Under the pieces are notes generated by a model. That model was not told the origin of the DNA. It ran no database searches and saw only the letters and a program-made list of their open reading frames with translations. From JAPUME01 sp027294185 (GTDB lineage: Bacteria > Acidobacteriota > Terriglobia > UBA7540 > JAPUME01): DNA of 64,000 nt. The stretch covers positions 1,178,001 to 1,242,000 of the forward strand of contig CAUVWZ020000002.1 in the NCBI GenBank assembly GCA_963555835.3, read 5' to 3'. How positions within the stretch are numbered: the first letter of the stretch is position 1; each line of letters begins with the position of its first letter. Position numbers and translations under genes: made by a program. Positions 7,352 through 13,806 of this stretch are shown piece by piece.

Positions 7352-8401
7352 TCAGCTCAAACCGAGAATTCTTCTGTTCTGGGCGGGATCCGCCTGACCG
7401 CCGGCAAAATCATCAAAGGCAACCTCAGTGGCTTCAATAATGTGCCTGGCGATAAAGGGTGCCGCTTCTCGGGCTCCCTGCTCGGGACTCTTGACACAGC
7501 ACTCCCATTCCAGCACCGCCCACCCCGTGAAACCCGCCTCCGTAAGCAGGGTAAATACCCGTTTGAAGTCAACCTGGCCATCTCCGAGGGACCGGAATCG
7601 TCCAGCCCGTCCGGCCCATGACTGATAACCACCGTACACGCCGATTCGGCCGCTCGGTCGGAACTCGGCGTCCTTGACGTGGAATCCTTTGATACGCTGG
7701 CCATAAATCCTGATGAATTCCAAATAATCCAATTGCTGAAGCAAGAAATGACTCGGGTCGTAATTCAGGCACGCCGCGGGATGATTTTGCGTGTCTGCCA
7801 GGAACATCTCGTAGGTTGCCCCATCGTAAACGTCCGATCCGGGGTGAAGCTCGAATGTGAAGACAACGCCTTTCTCTTGGGCCAGATCCAGCAGGGGCCT
7901 CCAACGCCTTGCCAATTCCGTGAAGGCCTCTTGAATAATCCCTTGTGGTCGCTGAGGCCAGGGGTAGACCATGTGCCAGGCAAATCCGCCGGAAAGGACC
8001 GGAATATTGTCGGTGCCCATATTTGCTGATGTGAGAATGGCTTTTTTCAGCTGCGCCGCGGCCCACTCGGTTCGTGCGTCACCCCTCAAACCCTTGGGAT
8101 GAAAAGCCTCAAACATGGTTTCGTAGGCCGGGTGGACAGCCAGCACCTGCCCCTGAAGATAGGCTGCGAATTCGGTCGGCTCCAAGCCCATCTCATTGAG
8201 TATGCCTTTGTATTCATCGCAATAAGTCTTGGATTCTGCGGCCTTGTCCAGATCAATGGTCCTGGGATCCCAAGTAGGGATTTGAACTCCCTTGTATCCC
8301 ATCCCGGCAAACCATTTCCCAATCCTCTTGATGTCGTTGTACGGCTCGTCGTCTCGCATGAATTGAGCGAGGAAAACGGCAGGCCCCTTGATTCTTCGCA
8401 T
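7352..8401 (-). CDS. sugar phosphate isomerase/epimerase (TIM barrel, AP_endonuc_2 type)
   Basis: 349 residues from the ATG at 8399-8401, which has AAAGGA upstream. An in-frame extension to 8680 reads non-coding and was rejected. FTFELHPG, LNYDPSHF, GFHVKDAEF and VLEWECC place the expected Glu, Asp, His and Glu metal ligands of the xylose-isomerase-like barrel. The family includes inosose dehydratase/isomerase, hydroxypyruvate isomerase and keto-sugar epimerases. The long loop around YGGYQSWAGRAGRF is typical of the branch found beside Gfo/Idh genes. It leads a minus-strand operon with the oxidoreductase at 6146-7309 and is divergent from the aldolase operon at 9146. Confidence 0.88.
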   Translation of the reverse strand: MRRIKGPAVFLAQFMRDDEPYNDIKRIGKWFAGMGYKGVQIPTWDPRTIDLDKAAESKTYCDEYKGILNEMGLEPTEFAAYLQGQVLAVHPAYETMFEAFHPKGLRGDARTEWAAAQLKKAILTSANMGTDNIPVLSGGFAWHMVYPWPQRPQGIIQEAFTELARRWRPLLDLAQEKGVVFTFELHPGSDVYDGATYEMFLADTQNHPAACLNYDPSHFLLQQLDYLEFIRIYGQRIKGFHVKDAEFRPSGRIGVYGGYQSWAGRAGRFRSLGDGQVDFKRVFTLLTEAGFTGWAVLEWECCVKSPEQGAREAAPFIARHIIEATEVAFDDFAGGQADPAQNRRILGLS

Positions 8402-9145
8402 GGTTTGTTCCTTTCTCAGCCTTCCCCCTCTCAAACCTACATGGGAGGAAAGCAAACCCATCCCATCGCTAATTCTGAAAATATCCCCAAACCGAGAACA
8501 AATCAAGTCCCCGCAGGCGCTCGGCACAACTTCCTTTTCCTTGGTAGGGGAATGAGTTCCGACACCTATAGCCACAGGGGGGGGGTCGAGTCCGGACGGA
8601 AAATTTGTCCTCCACGGGGTCACGCTCGGAGCAAATGAACAATGCTTTTCGCCGCCCCAGATTTCCAAGATCTGGCCCACATGGCATCAATTCACCGGTT
8701 CAATTTCAGAAGGAACTCTGGGTTCATCGCGGAAGTGGCGGTTGTGATTCAGTTCGATGTCATCAGGAGTGTGGATTCTGTACGGACGGAAAACGATTCT
8801 ACTGTTTTTTTTAACAACTTTCACGGCTTCGTTCACGTAGGGGGACCTGCATGGGCTGACAATGAAGATCCCGAGCCGAGACCTCCGCGGAGAAATTTGC
8901 CCGCGTAGTTGTAAGAGTTTACGAAGTCTGTGCCGCCACAGTTGTTTCCAGCATCTGTTTCTTTTATACTACGTTTGCTGAAGCAGAAAGCTCTCTCGTT
9001 CGCTGGATATTATGGAGGGGGAACCAAGCAGAGCGATAGGTACTTTTTGCTCTTTTGGCGCGTTGAAAACCTACACAGTGCAGGAGACTTATCAGGCGAT
9101 TCCCCCCCGCGCGTCGACAAAAATAGAGGATAAGGTACCAGAACG
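8402..9145. promoter_or_regulatory. 744-bp divergent intergenic region
   Basis: This region has no convincing gene. It separates the minus-strand isomerase operon from the plus-strand aldolase operon, so it should hold both promoters and any shared operator. A promoter-like pair toward the aldolase is listed separately. The decamer GGACGGAAAA occurs twice (within about 8593-8605 and 8784-8796) and could be part of an operator, but two copies are weak evidence. ORFs here have no family signature. Confidence 0.4.
8942..8970 (+). promoter_or_regulatory. candidate sigma70 promoter of the aldolase operon
   Basis: TTGTTT (8942-8947) and TATACT (8965-8970) are separated by exactly 17 nt. The -10 matches the consensus in five of six positions and the -35 in three. 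A start near 8977 would give a leader of about 170 nt before the GTG at 9146. Confidence 0.4.
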
Positions 9146-9907
9146 GTGCACACCAATAAAGTCAAACAAAAATTAAGACGAGGTGAGCTGGTTGTCGGGA
9201 GTTTCAATTACATCCCCTCGGCTAGGTTGGCGGAGATCATGGCCTTGATCGGATTTGATTTTGTGGTAATCGATCAAGAGCATGGCCCTATCGGTAGCGA
9301 GACCGCTGAGGACATGGTACGAGCCTGTGAGGCATCAGGAACTACGCCCTTGGTCCGAGTGAGTCATAACACCGATTACATAGTGCTCCAAGCGCTCGAC
9401 ATGGGTGCCCAGGGTGTCCACATCCCCAACGTAAGCACGAGGGAGCAAGCCTTGGAAGCCCTGAGCTATACAAAGTACGCGCCTCTAGGCAAGAGGGGAT
9501 TAGCGGGAGTCCGGGCGGCTGAGTATGGGTTTCGGGAGAAGCTGGTTGACTACTGTGCTCGTGCCAACGAGGAGATACTAACGGTTGTTCATATCGAGGA
9601 CATCGAGGCAGTCAACAACATTGAGCAATTGCTAGGGGTAGAGGGAATCGATGTCTACTACCTGGGTCCACCAGATCTTTCCCAAAGCATGAATCTCCCC
9701 GGGCAAACGGGCCATCCGGATGTGGTAAAAGCCGTCGAAGGGTGCATTGAACGGATCGTCGGTATGGGAAAAGTTGCCGGCGTGATTACGGTTGAACCGG
9801 AAGCTGCACGCCGGTATGTTAAGATGGGCGTGCGTTACCTGGCTACGCATGCCTTGCGGTTTATGGTCGATGCTAGCCGCACATTTCTCAAATCCCTCGG
9901 ACGATGA
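9146..9907 (+). CDS. HpcH/HpaI family aldolase
   Basis: 253 residues from a GTG start with AGGATAAGG upstream. VVIDQEHGP gives the catalytic His46, PLVRVS the substrate Arg71, HIED the metal-binding Glu151 and LGPPDLS the metal-binding Asp177. Class II aldolases of this family split 4-hydroxy-2-oxo acids or 2-keto-3-deoxy sugar acids to pyruvate plus an aldehyde. The protein has family-typical length and no signal peptide. It is the first gene of a three-gene operon: its stop overlaps the ATG of the SDR gene (ATGA). With the two dehydrogenases this suggests a sugar-acid or hydroxy-acid route ending in pyruvate; the substrate is unknown. Confidence 0.9.
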   Translation: MHTNKVKQKLRRGELVVGSFNYIPSARLAEIMALIGFDFVVIDQEHGPIGSETAEDMVRACEASGTTPLVRVSHNTDYIVLQALDMGAQGVHIPNVSTREQALEALSYTKYAPLGKRGLAGVRAAEYGFREKLVDYCARANEEILTVVHIEDIEAVNNIEQLLGVEGIDVYYLGPPDLSQSMNLPGQTGHPDVVKAVEGCIERIVGMGKVAGVITVEPEAARRYVKMGVRYLATHALRFMVDASRTFLKSLGR

Positions 9908-10734
9908 CTAACGAAGAGTTTAAGGATCGGGTAGCTGTGGTAACCGGAGCTGGCCAGGGGCTTGGCCGCGAAATCGCTACAGAACTGTCCCGCCGAGGGG
10001 CACGCGTGGTCATTGCTGAGCTCTCCCCGGTAACGGGCAAGGATGCCGAAGCGGCAATCCGTGCGGCCGGCGGCCAGGCTCGCGCCTTTGTGACCGATGT
10101 CACAGACGAAAGGTCTATTAAGGATTTGGCGCAGAATGTGGAGACGGAATGGGGGCCAATCGCCTTTCTTGTAAACAACGCGGGTTTAGGTCAGAACGTC
10201 TGCGAAACTACTGACCTTTCACTGGACGAGTGGCACAAGGTATTGGAAGTGAATGTCACCGGCTGTTTCCTGTGCTGCCGGGAAATCGCCGCACGTATGC
10301 GGGGTCGCGAATCAGGCTCGATCGTGAACATCGCCTCGATCAACGGACAGAATCCTGCGGCTCTGGTTGCCGCGTACAACGTTGCCAAGGCTGGCGTGAT
10401 CAGCCTAACGCGGACCATGGCCCTGGAGCTGGCACCTTACGGGATCCGGGTCAATGCCGTAAATCCGGGACCTATTTACACCGACTTCAATCGCAAGGTG
10501 ATGGCGCAACGTTCTGAGATTTTAGGAATCGGTGAAGACCAAATGATGGAAAACATCCGACAGGCCATTCCGCTGGCTCGGTGGGGGAGGGCGGCGGACA
10601 TTGCTAATGGAGTCTGCTTCCTCCTGAGCGAGAGAGCAGCCTGGATCACCGGCGAGGTTCTCAACGTCAGCGGGGGCTTGGGTGGAGTTTCTGCGGCGCC
10701 GCCCAAGAGAAAAAGCACAGGAGCCGCTCGATGA
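9904..10734 (+). CDS. short-chain dehydrogenase/reductase (SDR)
   Basis: 276 residues, a classical SDR. TGAGQGLG at 14-21 binds the nucleotide, NNAG is at 91-94, and the active site is Ser145, Tyr158 and Lys162 in YNVAK. The Asp/Glu-type residue after the second strand (IAEL) favours NAD. The last 20 residues are a Pro/Lys-rich tail outside the fold. The ATG overlaps the aldolase stop, and its own stop overlaps the next ATG at 10731, so translation is probably coupled. In context it would oxidise a hydroxyl of a sugar acid before aldol cleavage; the substrate cannot be read. Confidence 0.9.
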   Translation: MTNEEFKDRVAVVTGAGQGLGREIATELSRRGARVVIAELSPVTGKDAEAAIRAAGGQARAFVTDVTDERSIKDLAQNVETEWGPIAFLVNNAGLGQNVCETTDLSLDEWHKVLEVNVTGCFLCCREIAARMRGRESGSIVNIASINGQNPAALVAAYNVAKAGVISLTRTMALELAPYGIRVNAVNPGPIYTDFNRKVMAQRSEILGIGEDQMMENIRQAIPLARWGRAADIANGVCFLLSERAAWITGEVLNVSGGLGGVSAAPPKRKSTGAAR

Positions 10735-11684
10735 CCGTGGGCGTTTGCGGGATCGGCCAGATCGGATTGGGTGTGGCCCTCGCGGCTTCGCGGGCAGGGT
10801 TTCGTGTGCTCGTCTATGGGCGAAATGCCGAGAAGCTTCGACAAGCTGAAGGGCGTCTTGAGAAACTCAATGAGTGGACCAATCAACATTTGGGTAGCCT
10901 GGAAACAAAGTCCGGTACCGTAACTTATGTCGGCGAATTGGCGGAACTTGACGCGGAGGCCGACTTAATTGTGGAAGGAATTGCGGAGGACCTGAACGCC
11001 AAAGTCGCTCTCTTTCGGCAATTGGACGGCTGCGTCCGTCGGGGGGGCGTTTTGGCTACCGCCACGTCAGGACTCAGCATCACGGAACTGGGGGAGTGTG
11101 CGGGATGCGGAGGCCAACTCGTAGGAGCTCACTTCTGGAATCCCCCCCATCTGATGCCGTTGGTTGAAGTGGTCCGAGGAGAACATTCCGATGATGCGGC
11201 TATCGAAAAGGTGGTGGAGTTTGTAAGAGCCATCGGGAAAATTCCTGTGCGCGTGAACAAGGATGTGCCGGGTTTTATAGGCAACCGCATGCTACACGCT
11301 TTATGGCGGGAGGCCATCGATCTGGTCGACCATGGCATCGCAAGTCCGGAGGACGTCGATCTAGTCGCCAAGCTCACGTTTGGTCTGCGTATGCCAGTCG
11401 TCGGCCCGCTGGAGAACATGGACTTGGTGGGGCTCGATCTGATCAAGACCATCCACGACTACTTGCTCCCAGAGATCGCTGACAACCACGTGCCCAGCGC
11501 CATGTTATCCCGCTGGGTCCGCGAGCAGCGGTGGGGGATGAAGTCCAAGCAGGGATTCTACGACTGGACGCGCCGTGATCCCCAAGAATTGATCGAAAGG
11601 CGAGATCGACAAATTGTTGAGCAACTTCAGAAGCTTCGTGTACGTGGGAGGCAATCCTCTGACAGAGAGGACGATCCTGTTTAG
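10731..11684 (+). CDS. 3-hydroxyacyl-CoA dehydrogenase family protein
   Basis: 317 residues. The N-terminal Rossmann motif is GVCGIGQIGLG (4-14), AHFWNPPHLMPLVEVV is the conserved His-containing segment, and NKDVPGFIGNRM opens the C-terminal helical domain. Besides acyl-CoA enzymes the family includes L-gulonate 3-dehydrogenase and carnitine dehydrogenase. The stand-alone format beside an aldolase fits a sugar-acid dehydrogenase better than beta-oxidation, since no thiolase or hydratase is near. It is the third gene of the aldolase operon, with an ATGA overlap with the SDR gene. Confidence 0.85.
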   Translation: MTVGVCGIGQIGLGVALAASRAGFRVLVYGRNAEKLRQAEGRLEKLNEWTNQHLGSLETKSGTVTYVGELAELDAEADLIVEGIAEDLNAKVALFRQLDGCVRRGGVLATATSGLSITELGECAGCGGQLVGAHFWNPPHLMPLVEVVRGEHSDDAAIEKVVEFVRAIGKIPVRVNKDVPGFIGNRMLHALWREAIDLVDHGIASPEDVDLVAKLTFGLRMPVVGPLENMDLVGLDLIKTIHDYLLPEIADNHVPSAMLSRWVREQRWGMKSKQGFYDWTRRDPQELIERRDRQIVEQLQKLRVRGRQSSDREDDPV

Positions 11685-12108
11685 ATAAATGGTGGGCGTC
11701 TGCACCCTACGTGAATGACAAATCAAGATTGACCCCATGCTACTCCAGATTCAAGCGATGGTGGTTCGCTTCTATCGCGTCATCTCTTCTATGGTGACAC
11801 CAGTCATGAAGCGGCGTCTAATTTCCTGGCCTGCCGTCAGTCTGGACAGCAGAGAGATCACCCCCCGTCACTCACGGGGACATTGCTGGAGGGTTTACCT
11901 CCAAATCCCGCCATCACCCCAAACATACTCTCAGTCTTACATGGGCCTTATTACGCCCTAATATGCATGCGGAGCGATTCATTCGCGAGCGTCGTTTCTC
12001 GGTAGGGAACTAGGGGATTATGTACCAGTGCACTGCAGACCCAACTCCCGGCTGGAGACTTGGCAAGGCATGAGGAAGTTAGAGGGGGTTCTTAAGTAAG
12101 GTTCCCGC
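11685..12108. other. intergenic stretch without recognisable genes
   Basis: These 424 bases follow the aldolase operon. ORFs are short and have no family-like sequence. The last part carries TAAGG seven nt before the ATG of the broken symporter gene, so that ribosome site survives. No clear terminator hairpin was found. Confidence 0.35.
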
Positions 12109-12285
12109 ATGGAATTCACTCTAAGTTGGATAGATATTCTCATTATCATAATTTATTTCACGGCGGTGCTAGGCGTCGGATTTTACCTGAAGAGCTGGAC
12201 GCGAACCGGCAATGACTTTTTCCTGGCTCCTGTCATCTCTGAAAGAAAGTGGCCCGCCACTCAAAATCTCCAGCTTATCAACTGA
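12109..12285 (+). pseudogene. truncated solute:sodium symporter (SSS family) remnant
   Basis: From ATG 12109 the translation gives a typical SSS N-terminus: a first membrane helix (SWIDILIIIIYFTAVLGVGF) followed by KSWTRTGNDFFLA. In this family the next residues are a Gly-Arg-rich loop. Here the frame runs into unrelated sequence and stops at codon 59, whereas intact members have about 450-600 residues and 11-13 helices. No downstream part of the transporter is found. It lies in the same direction as the aldolase operon and was probably its uptake system, now lost by deletion. Confidence 0.6.
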
Positions 12286-12642
12286 CTGTCATTGCCAATG
12301 ATTTCTATATTCCTTTTCCTATTGAAGGGGCACTTATGTTTCTTAAACTCGTCGGTTGAGGGTGCATCCCGCTCGGAGTGCCAGAGGCAGACTTCGGCTG
12401 GTGTCTGGTGAATCATCCGAAAACCAGAGTGCCCCTGATTATTATTTAGGTAAAAATCAAGAAATTGATTATTGGAGGGTTCACAGTCTGTTGCCGGGCT
12501 TCTCTACGGAAGCTTGGTTTTTGCATTGGTGGAACTGGAACGCCTTGCCGCTTCCGGCAACTCCACCCGCCTTCCGAGTGGATTGGTTTCTCTCTACGCT
12601 GAAGGTAAGTATTCGTCCACACCCTCCATTTCACACCCTACT
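12286..12642. other. intergenic, no supported gene
   Basis: These 357 bases separate the symporter remnant from the XRE-type gene. The HTH gene's frame is open upstream to about 12472, but that extension has no similarity to regulators and was not used. Nothing else is recognised. Confidence 0.3.
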
Positions 12643-13029
12643 ATGACTTACAAACTCGAAAACTATCTGCGTACGTATCGAAAAAAGTCGGGCCTCACGC
12701 AACGGGAAGTGGCTTTTCTTCCTGGATGTCAGAACGGGGCCCAGGTGTCGCGCTACGAGAAGCGGCGACGCCTGCCGCCCCTACGAACCGCTTGGGCATA
12801 CGAAGCCGCACTTGGAATTCCCATATCTCAACCTTTTGCCGGAATCTACGAGGAAGTCAGTAAGGAGATGTCGCGGTTCAGCGGAAATGGGACAGCTCGA
12901 CACACGGCAAGTGTGCCCAAGGATTTTGTCTCACTACAAGTGTTCAACCCCAAGACTTGGGGACAACGTGCGAACAAGACCGCCCGAATACCCTGTAAAA
13001 CCCGATACCGAGACCCAAGAAAAAGCTAA
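12643..13029 (+). CDS. XRE-family HTH regulator
   Basis: 128 residues from the ATG at 12643. YLRTYRKKSGLTQREVAFL, then GAQVSRYEKRRRLPPL, is a Cro/XRE helix-turn-helix, and AYEAALGIPISQPFAGIYEEV is the usual following helix pair. After about residue 85 the sequence looks less protein-like, and another frame runs on to 13144, so a frameshift or decay of the C-terminus is possible. There is no strong Shine-Dalgarno. It lies about 300 bp before tRNA fragment D, at the right end of the catabolic island. Confidence 0.6.
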   Translation: MTYKLENYLRTYRKKSGLTQREVAFLPGCQNGAQVSRYEKRRRLPPLRTAWAYEAALGIPISQPFAGIYEEVSKEMSRFSGNGTARHTASVPKDFVSLQVFNPKTWGQRANKTARIPCKTRYRDPRKS

Positions 13030-13336
13030 TCGAGCCAACAAGAAAGCATTCCTGGCCCTGGTTCAAGACCAGAGATCACACGGCTCCCAGGAGGCCAGCG
13101 ATCTGGACTTTGTCCAGCCGTTCCTGCACGTCCTTGCCCGGTGAAAGATAACACGTTCCGGGTTGGGCGACAGGACTGAGATCTACACCGAAAGCCGCCG
13201 TCTTTGCTGTGTCAGTAGCTGTGCTAGTAAAGCTTGGCAAATCGGGGCTATTGGTGTCGCTTCCTGTCGCCCCGTGTCACGGGAAGTTGTTCCATCTGAA
13301 GGCTAAAGCCTGGAGGCGCCTGGGAAGACTTCTTTT
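13030..13336. repeat. intergenic with copy of the 2881-2904 repeat
   Basis: No gene is supported. Bases 13208-13231 repeat the block at 2881-2904 with two changes: two adjacent 12-mers of the type TGTGTCAGTAGC. On the minus strand this reads FTSTATDT, similar to FTDTATDT in the first copy. Further right, GGCTAAAGCC within 13297-13315 resembles a core seen again near 23040. The pairing of both repeats with tRNA-Val pieces is the main content here. Confidence 0.45.
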
Positions 13337-13381
13337 TTGACACGGTAGAGATCAGCGGTTCGAGCCCGCTCGGGCCTACCA
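13337..13381 (+). repeat. tRNA-Val(GAC) 3' fragment D, att-like
   Basis: 45 nt, identical to fragment A (2373-2417) except AGAT for AGGT in the variable region. It again begins exactly at the anticodon loop TTGACAC and ends in CCA, with no 5' tRNA half upstream. The two copies are in direct orientation, as expected of attL/attR-type boundaries around the 11-kb segment between them. A duplicated cassette would also explain this. Confidence 0.75.
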
Positions 13382-13394
13382 CACGACGTCTCCC

Positions 13395-13649
13395 ATGCCC
13401 CATCTTTACATCCTGCAAAGCGTTTCTACGGGGAAATTCTACGTCGGGTCCACCTCCAACCTTGACCGGCGACTTTCCGAACACCGGCGACGCCACAGTT
13501 CCTATACACGGCCACGAGGCCCCTGGAAGCTCGTCCACTAGGAACTCTTCGAGGACCTCGCTTCTGCACGACACAGAGAAAGTCAAATCAAGAGCTGGAA
13601 GTCTCACCGTTCGATCCAGCAACTCATCCACGGCACAACTCAGAGTTAG
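13395..13649 (+). pseudogene. second GIY-YIG nuclease copy, interrupted by a stop
   Basis: Aligned by eye with 2491-2745 it differs at about seven positions including the short linker from the tRNA piece. One change turns codon 49 (CAG, Gln) into TAG at 13539-13541, just before the metal-binding Glu, so the product would be inactive. The rest of the frame is intact to the same TAG stop inside a tRNA-like piece. Most other changes are silent, which suggests a recent duplication and late inactivation. Confidence 0.8.
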
Positions 13650-13661
13650 AGCGTCCCGGGA
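13645..13661 (+). repeat. tRNA-like fragment E, truncated
   Basis: GTTAGAGCGTCCCGGGA equals the first 17 nt of fragments B and C and then stops abruptly; the inverted-repeat element at 13666-13753 follows after 4 nt. The missing 41 nt probably went when that element arrived. Confidence 0.55.
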
Positions 13662-13665
13662 GCGT

Positions 13666-13753
13666 GTCATGCTGAGCGGAGCGAAGCATCTCGTTTCGGG
13701 ACTAGGTCTTAAGGAGCGGGATTCTTCGCCCGCCGTGGCGGGCTCAGAATGAC
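13666..13753. mobile_element. 88-bp inverted-repeat element (MITE-like)
   Basis: The ends GTCATGCTGAGC (13666-13677) and GCTCAGAATGAC (13742-13753) are inverted repeats matching in 11 of 12 positions. Inside, GCCCGCCGTGGCGGGC forms a hairpin. Elements of the form GTCATNCTGAGC...GCTCAGAATGAC are widespread non-coding repeats in several bacterial phyla. It has no coding capacity. Its position at the broken end of a tRNA-like piece suggests that it inserted there. Confidence 0.6.
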
Positions 13754-13806
13754 GCCACGCGCCAACCGTGTCACTTTCATTGTTAACGTGGCACTACCGA
13801 CTCTTT

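Noticed and set aside
8402..8680. N-terminal extension of the TIM-barrel isomerase
   Set aside because: The extra 93 codons are not family-like; the ATG at 8401 has a ribosome site and begins the barrel.
12472..12642. N-terminal extension of the XRE regulator
   Set aside because: The extra 57 residues are not similar to regulators and the HTH starts just after the ATG at 12643.
13248..13670. 140-aa minus-strand ORF with GPSGLEPLI
   Set aside because: It is translation of the tRNA piece and the antisense of the GIY-YIG copy.
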